DNA of 26,235 nucleotides from a virus: the IMG/VR virus record IMGVR_UViG_3300021425_000164, positions 1 to 26,235 of that record. The stretch is one strand, 5' to 3'. The notes under the pieces are model-generated. The model searched no databases and was not told the DNA's origin. It was given only the letters and a program-made list of their open reading frames with translations. A program made the position numbers and the translations under genes. Below are positions 17,430 through 23,681 of this stretch, piece by piece. Within the stretch, counting starts at the first letter, position 1, and each line of letters starts with the position of its first letter.

Positions 17430-18185
17430 ATGAAAACTGTGATTAACCGTGCAGGGTGGAACGCTACGTCGCCTGCCAGACCGTTTACCGTGCGACGCCG
17501 TACAGACGGCGTTGTGCTGCATCACTCGGGTGTGAAGGGCGCTGAGCCTGGGCCTGCTCAGGTGAAGAGCTTTGAGCAGTACCACATGCGGGTGCGTGGC
17601 TGGCGTGGCATTGCGTACAACTGGCTGGTTGACGCTGACGGCGTCATCTACGAGGGCCGTGGCCGTGGCGCTGTGAGCGGCGCTACTCGGGGCTGGAACT
17701 CTAAGACGGTATCGATCTGTTACACAGGGTGGGGTTCTGGTGAAGTTCCTGAACGTGCATTGGATTCTATTGCTTGGCTTATTTCTGATATTCAGAGTCA
17801 GTATGGCAATCGGCTCTGGGTGAAGGGTCATCGGGATCTGGCTGCAACGTCGTGTCCTGGCACGACGTTGTATCACTGGCTGCAGAGCGGCATGGAGCTG
17901 AAGCAGGACAGCAGCCCCGAGGTGGATTGGGTTGCTATCCGTAAGTACATCGACGCTTTAGGTGCTCAGGTGGCGAAGAAGCCGTTGTCTCGGCGTCGTC
18001 GTAGCCGTGGGCAGGCTGTCAGGCTTGTGCAGCGCCATCTGAACGGTTTGGGGTTCGAATGTGGGCCTGTGGACGGCGTTTACGGACGTAAGACGGTTGA
18101 TGGTGTGAAGGCGTATCAGCGTTCTGTTGGGCTGAAGCCTGACGGTGTGGTTGGTAAGCACACTTGGAGCCGAATGTTTCTTTAA
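17430..18185 (+). CDS. Endolysin: N-acetylmuramoyl-L-alanine amidase with peptidoglycan-binding domain
   Basis: A 251-aa protein; the ATG follows AGGAG by 4 nt, and that site overlaps the stop of the giant gene. Residues about 20-150 form an Amidase_2/PGRP domain: LHHSG supplies the first Zn ligand (H31 or H32), Y63 in AYNWLVD is the usual catalytic-site tyrosine, and KGHRDLAATSCPG supplies H134 and C142. It cleaves the amide bond between N-acetylmuramic acid and the stem peptide. After a basic linker (SRRRRSRGQ) comes a PG_binding_1 domain (about 197-250, with VQRHLNGLGF and GVKAYQRSVGL). It has no signal peptide, so a holin is needed for release. The domain order, catalytic then cell-wall-binding, is typical of phages of Gram-positive hosts. 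Confidence 0.93.
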   Translation: MKTVINRAGWNATSPARPFTVRRRTDGVVLHHSGVKGAEPGPAQVKSFEQYHMRVRGWRGIAYNWLVDADGVIYEGRGRGAVSGATRGWNSKTVSICYTGWGSGEVPERALDSIAWLISDIQSQYGNRLWVKGHRDLAATSCPGTTLYHWLQSGMELKQDSSPEVDWVAIRKYIDALGAQVAKKPLSRRRRSRGQAVRLVQRHLNGLGFECGPVDGVYGRKTVDGVKAYQRSVGLKPDGVVGKHTWSRMFL

Positions 18186-18193
18186 GTGGGACA
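18185..18193 (+). promoter_or_regulatory. AGTGGGACA junction motif, copy 3
   Basis: The 9-mer begins on the last base of the endolysin stop and opens the 36-nt gap before the 54-aa gene. TTAGGAGG follows 13 nt later as the ribosome-binding site. The same arrangement (stop codon, motif, 13-15 nt, TTAGGA or GTAGGA) is seen at 1555 and 10140. Confidence 0.35.
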
Positions 18194-18221
18194 CTTTGTC
18201 TCTTTATTAGGAGGTGGCGAC

Positions 18222-18386
18222 ATGCCAGCTAAGGGTGGGGCTTACGAGCCTGACGAACAAATTCAGGACTCTACGTCGGAGGCCAACAAGTACGCGATGG
18301 GGCGCAAGGCTGCTGATAGCGCAGCGATGTTGCGTTCTACCCAGCTTGCTAATGCACATACGGGTGGACGCCCGTTCGGGAAGTAG
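18222..18386 (+). CDS. Small hypothetical protein (54 aa)
   Basis: The ATG at 18222, with a very strong AGGAGG 7 nt upstream, is chosen over the GTG at 18186, which would read through the junction motif and the ribosome-binding site. The 54 residues run from MPAKGGAYEPDEQIQDS to GGRPFGK. They are hydrophilic, with a central helix (ANKYAMGRKAADSAAMLRS) and no membrane span. No family is recognised. It opens a run of four small genes between endolysin and holin, and the strong ribosome-binding site suggests high expression, perhaps as a minor virion component. Confidence 0.55.
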   Translation: MPAKGGAYEPDEQIQDSTSEANKYAMGRKAADSAAMLRSTQLANAHTGGRPFGK

Positions 18387-18391
18387 GAATC

Positions 18392-18679
18392 ATGGCTTAC
18401 AGGTCACCTCGTCGTCGTCGGCCTATGGGTGGGCCGAGCAAACCACCAGGCCACCGTCGTCAACGACCTCAGCGCAAGCCGACGAAGCCTCGCACGAAGC
18501 CTGCGCTGGGTAGGCCGTCTGCGTCGCGCAAGCCGTCACGTCCTGCAACCAAACCGTCTCGTCCAAGAACGAAGCCTGCGTTGGGTAGGCCGTCACGTCC
18601 TGCAAGTAAGCCAGGAACACGTCCGTATGGGGCGGGTCGTCCGAAAGCTCGGCGTACTCGTACTCGTCGGATGCGTTGA
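18392..18679 (+). CDS. Protamine-like Arg/Lys/Pro-rich protein (95 aa)
   Basis: Starts with ATG 5 nt after the previous stop, with TAGGAA as ribosome-binding site. By eye it has about 25 Arg and 9 Lys in 95 residues, many Pro, and no Asp or Glu at all. The core has two copies of RTKPALGRPS, and the tail ends in RRTRTRRMR. It must be intrinsically disordered and bind nucleic acid by charge, like histone-H1 tails or protamines. I infer a role in condensing phage DNA or coating RNA, or as a packaged basic protein. The possibility that this is an out-of-frame artefact is small because the gene has its own start signal and tight spacing. Confidence 0.6.
   Translation: MAYRSPRRRRPMGGPSKPPGHRRQRPQRKPTKPRTKPALGRPSASRKPSRPATKPSRPRTKPALGRPSRPASKPGTRPYGAGRPKARRTRTRRMR
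18494..18605 (+). repeat. Direct repeats inside the protamine-like gene
   Basis: A 26-nt unit at 18494-18519 recurs at 18569-18594 with one mismatch (coding TKPALGRPS), 75 nt apart. A 17-nt unit, GCCGTCACGTCCTGCAA, occurs at 18532-18548 and exactly again at 18589-18605, 57 nt apart. Both distances are multiples of three, so expansion or loss would keep the frame. Confidence 0.75.
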
Positions 18680-18709
18680 GATTCATTAATCAAGTAAGGA
18701 ACAATAACA

Positions 18710-19282
18710 ATGGCTAGTTACAAGAGTCGTGGACAGGGTCGTGGGCGCATGGCCTCTGGTACAGCCCGCCAGAGGGCAGCGGCGTCTCGGAATCGGAATC
18801 GACCCAAGGGTCGTGGCATCAAGGAAGCCGCCGCAGCGCGACGTAAGCGCAACACGAGCACGCGCTCTGGGAGCAGTTCTACTCGTACTAGTAGCCGAGT
18901 GCCGAAGGGCCGTGGTGCGGAAGCTGCCCGTCGTGGCAGTGGGCGTAAGCCGCAGGGAGCAGCTCGTAAGTCTACGGGTACCAGCACGATGGAGCAGCGT
19001 CGGGCAAAGGCTCGTTCGCTGGGCGAAGCCCGTACTGGAAGCCGTGGCAGCGGACGCCGTCCGCAAGGCCGTGGCAGCGCTACTCCGAAGCCACGGAAGC
19101 CGAGGCAGCGTCCTGATCCGACGGCTAAGCCTTCCAACAACGATACGGTAGCGTTTAGGCGTTTCGTTTCTATGACTCCTGCTCAGCAGCGGTACGTTAT
19201 GAACTTGTACGAAAAGAAGCCCCGAGGCAAGTCGGGGGTTAAGAACACGCCTTCGTCCAAGCCCCGAGGTAAGTCAGGATGA
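18710..19282 (+). CDS. Second Arg/Lys-rich basic protein (190 aa)
   Basis: ATG with AAGGA 9 nt upstream. The first 140 residues are Arg/Lys/Gly/Ser/Ala-rich with very few acidic residues and repeated (P)KGRG and GSGR(K/R)PQG motifs, as in RGG-like nucleic-acid-binding tails. The last 50 residues contain a short ordered-looking element (TVAFRRFVSMTPAQQRYVMN) and end in two PRGKSG repeats. The basic part is probably disordered and binds DNA or RNA. The C-terminal helix could target it to another protein. The DNA for the PRGKSG copy at 19220-19237 also forms a 6-bp hairpin (CCCCGA / TCGGGG). Its stop overlaps the holin start (ATGA). Confidence 0.6.
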   Translation: MASYKSRGQGRGRMASGTARQRAAASRNRNRPKGRGIKEAAAARRKRNTSTRSGSSSTRTSSRVPKGRGAEAARRGSGRKPQGAARKSTGTSTMEQRRAKARSLGEARTGSRGSGRRPQGRGSATPKPRKPRQRPDPTAKPSNNDTVAFRRFVSMTPAQQRYVMNLYEKKPRGKSGVKNTPSSKPRGKSG

Positions 19283-19479
19283 GTGTTGACGCAACCCCGC
19301 TCAACCATCACCTTCGTGATGTTTGCGAGCGCGCTCTGTACACTGCTGCAGAGGCGTTCCTTGCGGTATTTGTTGTTACAGATTTGTCAACGGTTGAAAG
19401 CGCTTTGTCAGCGGCTGGCGCTGCGCTGCTTTCCGCAGTCAAGACCATTGTTATTGAGCGCAAGCGAGCGCTTGGCTAA
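19279..19479 (+). CDS. Holin (r1t-like)
   Basis: A 66-aa protein starting in an ATGA overlap with the basic protein. It has a short polar N-terminus, then LYTAAEAFLAVFVVTDL and ALSAAGAALLSAVKTIVI, two short hydrophobic helices separated by a turn, and a charged C-terminus (ERKRALG). This is the layout of r1t-type holins of phages of Gram-positive bacteria, in which an (E)RALYTAAEAFL-like first helix is common. It would form the membrane lesion that lets the endolysin at 17430 reach the wall. The four genes between the two lysis genes are unusual. An alternative is a non-holin membrane protein. Confidence 0.72.
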   Translation: MSVDATPLNHHLRDVCERALYTAAEAFLAVFVVTDLSTVESALSAAGAALLSAVKTIVIERKRALG

Positions 19480-19480
19480 C

Positions 19481-19798
19481 GTGGACAACTTTGACGATGT
19501 CTGGAATGACTGGCTGGAAGCAGTCGGGGTAGACATTGATTGCGAGATCGAAGAGAACTTCGAACGCTCGCAGTTTATGTTGGACATGGATGACGGGACT
19601 CACGCACAGTGGCGTGAGTCCCAGCTTGGTGTGCTTCTGATCCTGTCACGGGAAGAAGTAGAAGAACTCGTACTTGCCCGTGCTTTGGCAAAGCAAGGCG
19701 AGCTTCAGGGGTGGATCGCCATGACCTCGTGGGTCATGGGGTTCACTACGTTTCTGGATCAGTGCCTGACATACGCTGAAGATCAGGATGACCTTTAG
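19481..19798 (+). CDS. Small acidic hypothetical protein (105 aa), last gene of the plus operon
   Basis: The frame is open further upstream, but that part overlaps the holin in a less likely frame. GTG at 19481, 1 nt after the holin stop, is the best start; TTG at 19472 is an alternative. The protein is acidic (VDNFDDVWNDWLEAVGVDID) with a helical middle (SREEVEELVLARALAKQG) and a weakly hydrophobic WIAMTSWVMGFTTFLD near the end. No family is recognised. Its 3' end overlaps the convergent sigma-like gene by 53 bp, and it contains an 11-bp perfect hairpin. The weak ribosome-binding site suggests coupling to the holin. Confidence 0.5.
   Translation: MDNFDDVWNDWLEAVGVDIDCEIEENFERSQFMLDMDDGTHAQWRESQLGVLLILSREEVEELVLARALAKQGELQGWIAMTSWVMGFTTFLDQCLTYAEDQDDL
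19595..19622. other. Perfect 11-bp inverted repeat between the convergent operons
   Basis: GGGACTCACGC (19595-19605) and GCGTGAGTCCC (19612-19622) pair perfectly around a 6-nt loop, ACAGTG. The repeat lies inside the last plus-strand gene and about 125 nt beyond the stop of the last minus-strand gene. It would form on either RNA strand. No T-tract follows on either side, so a classical terminator is not shown. It may still act as a barrier for the minus-strand transcript or a 3'-end stabiliser. Confidence 0.5.
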
Positions 19799-20273
19799 CT
19801 AGATGGTCGATTACTGCTTGGTGGCGTAGTAGCTCGTTCTTGATCTTGAGGGCTAGAGCGTCACGTCTGCGGGCGAACGTGGTTTTTGGGGTGCCGAGTG
19901 CGAGGGCTACGAACCGCATGGATAGCCCTACGTCTACGAGCATGTGGTAGATCCACCGTTCGGTTTCGGTGAGCGTTGCCCACGTTTCGCTAACGGCTTC
20001 GAACAGGGCCTGCTGAGTTTCGTTGATCTCTTCAGCGCTCTCAACAGGGTTGTGGTGCGGCGCTGCTTGTTGCAGCGCCTGCAACTCTGTCTCGGGTGTG
20101 ATCTCGGCATGCTCCCACGGAGTGAAGTCAAGCCGAGATGGCTCTACTGGGAACTCCCAGTATTTCCAAGTTACCTCGTCGTTGTCTCGGGTGGGTTGTA
20201 GCGCTGGCAGTTGTGCTGCATGCAACGCTTTGAAGATCCTTGCGCCTTCTGAAGCATCAAGCTCTTCATCCAT
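19746..20273 (-). CDS. Sigma-region-4-like HTH protein (putative transcription regulator)
   Basis: A 175-aa protein, last gene of the minus operon. Residues about 96-149 (ETWATLTETERWIYHMLVDV, then SMRFVALALGTPKTTFARRR) have the pattern of the helix-turn-helix of sigma factor region 4 or related response-regulator-like HTH: a helix with conserved Glu-Arg, a turn, then a recognition helix rich in Thr/Lys/Arg. The N-terminal 90 residues are acidic and Pro/Trp-containing, without a recognisable region 2. It may redirect host RNA polymerase to phage promoters, or act as an activator. The start overlaps the stop of the previous gene (ATGGATGA), so it is coupled. The 3' end overlaps the convergent plus-strand gene by 53 bp. 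Confidence 0.65.
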   Translation of the reverse strand: MDEELDASEGARIFKALHAAQLPALQPTRDNDEVTWKYWEFPVEPSRLDFTPWEHAEITPETELQALQQAAPHHNPVESAEEINETQQALFEAVSETWATLTETERWIYHMLVDVGLSMRFVALALGTPKTTFARRRDALALKIKNELLRHQAVIDHLAKGHPDLQRMSGTDPET

Positions 20274-20715
20274 CCTGCCATTCTAGAAGCTTTGAAGAAA
20301 TACTCAAGTATTTCTTCCCTTCATGGAAGTTGCCGAGCGAAACATCGTTCTTATTTATCAACGTCATCAGGTCGCTGTACCTGATCTGGGCGTAGGCGTA
20401 GCGGGTAGATGACCACACCCACAGCCACACGTCCATGCCTGACGAGTTCCACCAGTTGAGCGCTGCGAGCTTCTCAAGCTTCAGCTTGAGGGGCTTAGAC
20501 CCCATGCCCATCACCTCAACCAGACGGGCAGGGTCTGACTGGATGTAGTCAGGCGCCGCACGAATGTTCAGGCTGATCTGGTAGAACTTCGACACGTCGG
20601 GTCGGTTGAACCCGAACCGAATGTAGTTGGTGTTGAGCCGTTCAAAGTGGGACTCGGCTTCGTCGCCCATCGACTGGAATCGTTCCCCATACGATCCAGT
20701 GTGGAACGCATTCAT
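20266..20715 (-). CDS. Putative PD-(D/E)XK nuclease-like protein (149 aa)
   Basis: Starts in an ATGA overlap with the resolvase. The layout resembles small PD-(D/E)XK-fold nucleases: an N-terminal helix with E19 (SMGDEAESHFERL), a strand with PDYI (D56), then LVEVMGMG with E67, then a Lys-rich helix (KPLKLKLEKLAAL, with K77, K79 and K82) and VWLWVWSS. The usual E-x-K is E67-V-M69 here, so the catalytic lysine is missing from its normal place and may be replaced by one on the next helix, as in some family members. Its neighbours are a resolvase and replication genes. An inactive or DNA-binding-only role is possible. Confidence 0.5.
   Translation of the reverse strand: MNAFHTGSYGERFQSMGDEAESHFERLNTNYIRFGFNRPDVSKFYQISLNIRAAPDYIQSDPARLVEVMGMGSKPLKLKLEKLAALNWWNSSGMDVWLWVWSSTRYAYAQIRYSDLMTLINKNDVSLGNFHEGKKYLSISSKLLEWQDG
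20294..20317. other. 24-bp near-perfect palindrome upstream of the sigma-like gene
   Basis: GAAGAAATACT (20294-20304) and AGTATTTCTTC (20307-20317) are perfect inverted arms around a 2-nt centre, CA. It lies in the 3' part of the nuclease-like gene and ends about 21 nt before the start of the sigma-like gene on the minus strand. It could be an operator for a dimeric regulator, or a hairpin (RNase processing or translation control) in the minus-strand RNA. It is AT-rich, unlike the surrounding coding sequence. Confidence 0.55.
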
Positions 20716-21065
20716 TTTTTGCGGCCTGACAGCTTGTGGATCTGTCGGTCGTCTTCGTAGGCGACGCCGTTGAGAGCGTCGCTGACCGATTTGATGTAGT
20801 TGTCCACGTCCCCTCGCAATTTCGAATCAGGCTCGTCTGGCATCTCGGTGATGCAGACGGTGATCCGCTTGGGGCTGAACGTTACTGCCAGAGATACGGG
20901 ACCGTCAAACATCGGTCCTTTGTAGTGGTCTTTGACGAGTTGTTCGAACGTGCGGGTCTTGGCTGACGTGTAGGCGTAGCCACCCTTCATGGAGAACCGT
21001 GGCCGCTCCTTAGCTTTGGGGCGGTGCGGGATAACGAACTTGTGCTGCTTCCCTTTGGATGGCAT
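20712..21065 (-). CDS. rusA: RusA-like Holliday junction resolvase
   Basis: A 117-aa protein, close to the 120 aa of E. coli RusA. RusA enzymes are dimeric Mg-dependent endonucleases that cut four-way junctions, in phages probably resolving branched replication and recombination intermediates. The N-terminus has the typical PHRPKAKERPRFS pattern. The catalytic block is RGDVDNYIKSVSDALNG followed by VAYEDDRQI, giving acidic residues D86, D88, D96 and D105/D106. Its ATG shares a base with the primase stop (TAATG), and GAGGAG precedes it. The next gene starts in its stop codon (ATGA). The context with primase, helicase and nucleases fits a replication/recombination operon. Confidence 0.88.
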   Translation of the reverse strand: MPSKGKQHKFVIPHRPKAKERPRFSMKGGYAYTSAKTRTFEQLVKDHYKGPMFDGPVSLAVTFSPKRITVCITEMPDEPDSKLRGDVDNYIKSVSDALNGVAYEDDRQIHKLSGRKK

Positions 21066-21952
21066 TAGAGGCTCCTCAGCGCTGCTTCAACCATCCGTTC
21101 GATCTGGCGAGGCCCGTCTTCACGGTCTTTGAACTTGCCAACCCGTTCGTCTAGTTGGGTTACCCAATGAATTGTAGCCTCAATGGAGTAGTCACGTTCA
21201 AGGAGCGACACGGCGAAGCGGTACAAGGTGCTGCTGCGGTCTTGTTCGAACGGGTTCTCCCAGATGCGGCGAGCACGGCCCGTGAAGTCGTCGGAGTCTT
21301 GGTTGCCGCTGTAAGCGAACGCAGGTTTGGCTGGTTCGGTCTGCAGGTACAGGGCGTGGAGCCGTTCGAACTGTTCGGTGGGGCAGCGGGTTTCCCATGC
21401 TTGGTCGGTGAACTCTTCCCAGGTGAGGTCGCCCATCTGTTGCCGTCCGATGTTGCGGGTGTGGGCGTAGGGGAGGCGTAGGCAGTTGCCGATCTTGCCT
21501 GGGCCGAGCTTGGTTTGTTTGGGGTAGACCTCTTTGATGGGCGTGTTAACGATGCGGCATGCGCCGATCATGCAGTTGCGTGCCATCGCAGCCTGAAGGG
21601 GCTGCTGCAGGTACACCCAGACGTGGAAGCCTTTGGACCGTGATGGTTCTTTCCAGGCTTGGATGGAGAGCCGTGACAGGACGGCTACGACGTTGTCGGC
21701 GTGTGGTTCGGAGGCGTCGCCTTCGTCTAGGTCTACGGCGACCCAGTTGACCCAGAACAGGCCGTTCTGTTCGACCAGTGGGTACACGCCGAGGGCTTCG
21801 TCGCCGTACAAATGCTGTTCTATGAGTGCCGTGTAGCTGTCACCACGAGCTACTACAACCTCATCGTTTTCCAGCATTGGCCGTACCCCCTCGGCCACGT
21901 CGGCAACGAAACCCCCAGCGTGGAGAGCTGCGAACTTGTCTACCCGATCCAT
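21065..21952 (-). CDS. DNA primase of the archaeo-eukaryotic (AEP) type
   Basis: A 295-aa protein. The ATG at 21952, beginning MDRVDKFAAL, is chosen because the frame further upstream is a shadow of the helicase gene; the start overlaps the helicase stop by 13 nt. Motif 1 is VAVDLDEGD (D74, D76). Motif 2 is EPSRSKGFHVWVYL (H110). It is followed by EVYPKQTKLGPGKIG and CLRLPYA, a block shared with TOTE-type and phage AEP primases. The C-terminal 80 residues are helical, like the PriCT-type domain that often follows AEP domains. It would make RNA or DNA primers for replication, beside the DnaB-like helicase. AEP primases are less common in podoviruses than the T7-type primase-helicase fusion. 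Confidence 0.8.
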   Translation of the reverse strand: MDRVDKFAALHAGGFVADVAEGVRPMLENDEVVVARGDSYTALIEQHLYGDEALGVYPLVEQNGLFWVNWVAVDLDEGDASEPHADNVVAVLSRLSIQAWKEPSRSKGFHVWVYLQQPLQAAMARNCMIGACRIVNTPIKEVYPKQTKLGPGKIGNCLRLPYAHTRNIGRQQMGDLTWEEFTDQAWETRCPTEQFERLHALYLQTEPAKPAFAYSGNQDSDDFTGRARRIWENPFEQDRSSTLYRFAVSLLERDYSIEATIHWVTQLDERVGKFKDREDGPRQIERMVEAALRSL

Positions 21953-22917
21953 CGGTCGTCGTGGGGTACGTCGGACTCGTAGTAGGTCCGCACTAGGCCG
22001 CAGTCGGGGTCCATGAAGTAGTCGATCGGGGGTGAGGTGATCTGACAGGGTGGACGTTTGTTTTTGCACAGATCCAAGCTGATCGACACGGAGTGGATTC
22101 GTTTCTCAGCGTCGGTGAGCTTGGGGTCGTCTCGTTTGCGGAACACGTTGAGCTGCAGGATGGCGTACTCGTCGGCGTTGAACTTGCCGTCGTCCATGCC
22201 TCGGCTGGAGCCTCGGGTGGAGCCTTTGCCTGACTGGTGAACCAGCCCGACGGGCAGGTTCTCGTTCTCGGTCCATTCCTTGAGGTTCTTGAGCACCTTG
22301 GACACGCCTTCGTAGCCCGATGCCATCGGAAGCTGTTCAAGGAAGTCGACCATCACGAACTTTGGTTTGTGCTGCCAGTAGTCCTCGCATTCCCTCATGG
22401 CTTCCGACATCTGCGGGAACTTGAGGGCGCTGGGAAAGATCTTGAGACGGTCTAGGTACCGTTCCTTGGCCTCCGTGATCTCGGCCATGTAGAGGGGGTC
22501 TTCGGCAGCGAGTGCTTGTTCTACTTCAGCAAGGTTGCGTTGGTACAGCAGTGCGTAGAGCTTGGCGACCACGAGAACTTCGGGTTCGTCGGGGGTGAAG
22601 ATCACGCCGTGGAACTCTTCGTCTTCTTTGAGGTTCCAGGCCAGCGACGAGAGCAACACAGCCGACTTGCCGCTGTGTGCCCTGCCTGTGACGACGAGCA
22701 CGTCTGACGGCCACACGCCACGCATGCGCTGATCGATTTCGTCTAGCCCGAGGTAGAAGCAGTCTTCTGATCCTTTGGCGTACTGCACCCAACGGTCGAC
22801 GGCGTCGCCTGTCGGTGTGAAGTATTTGTATTCCTTTGAAGCCCCCAGAGGGAGATCGACGCCCCCCAACAGGGCGTCGATCTCCTCAGTGCTGAGGGCG
22901 CTTTCGCCCTCACTCAT
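21940..22917 (-). CDS. Replicative DNA helicase, DnaB-like (SF4 RecA fold)
   Basis: A 325-aa protein starting in an ATGA overlap with the previous gene. It has a RecA-type ATPase core: Walker A G78-RAHSG-K84-S85; the region FTPDEPEV with the catalytic Glu (E111) after a strand; and Walker B KFVMVDFLEQL (D191). A sensor-type LVHQSGKG lies at about 225-232, and NVFRKRDD at about 257-264 fits motif H4 with an Arg finger. The N-terminal domain of full DnaB (about 150 aa) is reduced to about 50 residues, so this resembles a DnaB C-terminal-domain-only phage helicase. It would unwind the fork as a hexamer, working with the AEP primase encoded downstream. Confidence 0.85.
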   Translation of the reverse strand: MSEGESALSTEEIDALLGGVDLPLGASKEYKYFTPTGDAVDRWVQYAKGSEDCFYLGLDEIDQRMRGVWPSDVLVVTGRAHSGKSAVLLSSLAWNLKEDEEFHGVIFTPDEPEVLVVAKLYALLYQRNLAEVEQALAAEDPLYMAEITEAKERYLDRLKIFPSALKFPQMSEAMRECEDYWQHKPKFVMVDFLEQLPMASGYEGVSKVLKNLKEWTENENLPVGLVHQSGKGSTRGSSRGMDDGKFNADEYAILQLNVFRKRDDPKLTDAEKRIHSVSISLDLCKNKRPPCQITSPPIDYFMDPDCGLVRTYYESDVPHDDRWIG

Positions 22918-23660
22918 CAGCGGCCCTGGTAAGCGAACTGCTGAAGTTCAGAGCGGCGGGTAGCCCAATCCCAGTCTCGGGCCTGATCCTGCGTCTCTCC
23001 GTTGAGGACATCCCAGACCTTGAGCGGCACATTGCTGTCGCCTGCGTTGATCCAGATACCCATGTCGCGCTCAACAAAGATGCCTGCCATTCCCAACGCA
23101 GCAGCAGTGACGCTGAAGTTCGGGTAGTTGGTACCCTTCTGGGTGGTGTCGGTGGTGCCATCGGCCTTCTCCTTCACCTTGTAGGCTTCCACGCCGTTAT
23201 CCCACTTGGCGGGATGGAAAGCGAGGATGTTGAACGCTGCCTGCTTCTTGTCGGCGTCCTTGCCGACAGCAAACTCGGTGCGGGGCATGACCCGACCGCT
23301 CATTCGCCCGCCGTTCCCTGCGGGAGCGGGGGGAGCTGAGGGTGCCGTGGTAGAGGACACAGCGGCACTTGATGCCGTCGGGCCACCACTGGGCGCTGCT
23401 GGGGCGGTGGGTTGCGTAGGAACTGCAACGGGCCGAACGCCTGTTTCCAACCTCCGCATAACGAGGCCGTCTTGGGTCAGGTCGTACTCGCAACCTGCCT
23501 GCTTGAGCACCTCGCTCTTGACCTGAGCAAACAGATCCTTCGCCACGGCGATCGGATCGGTGAGTTCGTCAAACTCCTGCTCAATGATGAGCGAGTAGTC
23601 AGCCGTTTCGTACGGCTGCTCGCTGACCTTCTGCGTGAAAGACACGCTTACTTTGGGCAT
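22917..23660 (-). CDS. Hypothetical replication protein with Pro/Ala-rich linker (possible ssDNA-binding role)
   Basis: A 247-aa protein with an AAAGGA-type ribosome-binding site. It has three parts: an N-terminal domain (about 1-70, KVSVSFTQKVSEQPYETADY, a beta-then-helix pattern), a disordered Pro/Ala/Ser/Thr linker (77-118), and a C-terminal domain (about 120-247) with aromatic-rich segments such as AAFNILAFHPAKWDNGVEAY and GIFVERDMGIWINAGD. The latter may be an OB-like beta barrel. The place directly before the helicase, with ATGA coupling, suggests a replication accessory, possibly an ssDNA-binding protein. An acidic SSB-type C-terminal tail is absent. The assignment is an inference from location and layout. 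Confidence 0.5.
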   Translation of the reverse strand: MPKVSVSFTQKVSEQPYETADYSLIIEQEFDELTDPIAVAKDLFAQVKSEVLKQAGCEYDLTQDGLVMRRLETGVRPVAVPTQPTAPAAPSGGPTASSAAVSSTTAPSAPPAPAGNGGRMSGRVMPRTEFAVGKDADKKQAAFNILAFHPAKWDNGVEAYKVKEKADGTTDTTQKGTNYPNFSVTAAALGMAGIFVERDMGIWINAGDSNVPLKVWDVLNGETQDQARDWDWATRRSELQQFAYQGR

Positions 23661-23681
23661 TTCCCTTTTCCTTTCTGGTGT

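Noticed and set aside
18676-18705. Promoter-like TTGAGA / AACAAT before the 190-aa basic protein
   Set aside because: The -10-like box would lie only about 4 nt before the ATG, leaving no room for a transcript leader, and it matches the consensus at four of six bases only.
18423-19151. Overlapping frames on both strands in the basic-protein region
   Set aside because: High GC and Arg codon repeats keep several frames open. Only the frames at 18392 and 18710 have ribosome-binding sites and fit the tight spacing with neighbours.
21953-22069. Upstream extension of the primase frame
   Set aside because: It lies within the helicase C-terminal coding region, reads as Arg/Pro/Leu-rich shadow sequence, and a good ATG follows in the helicase stop region.
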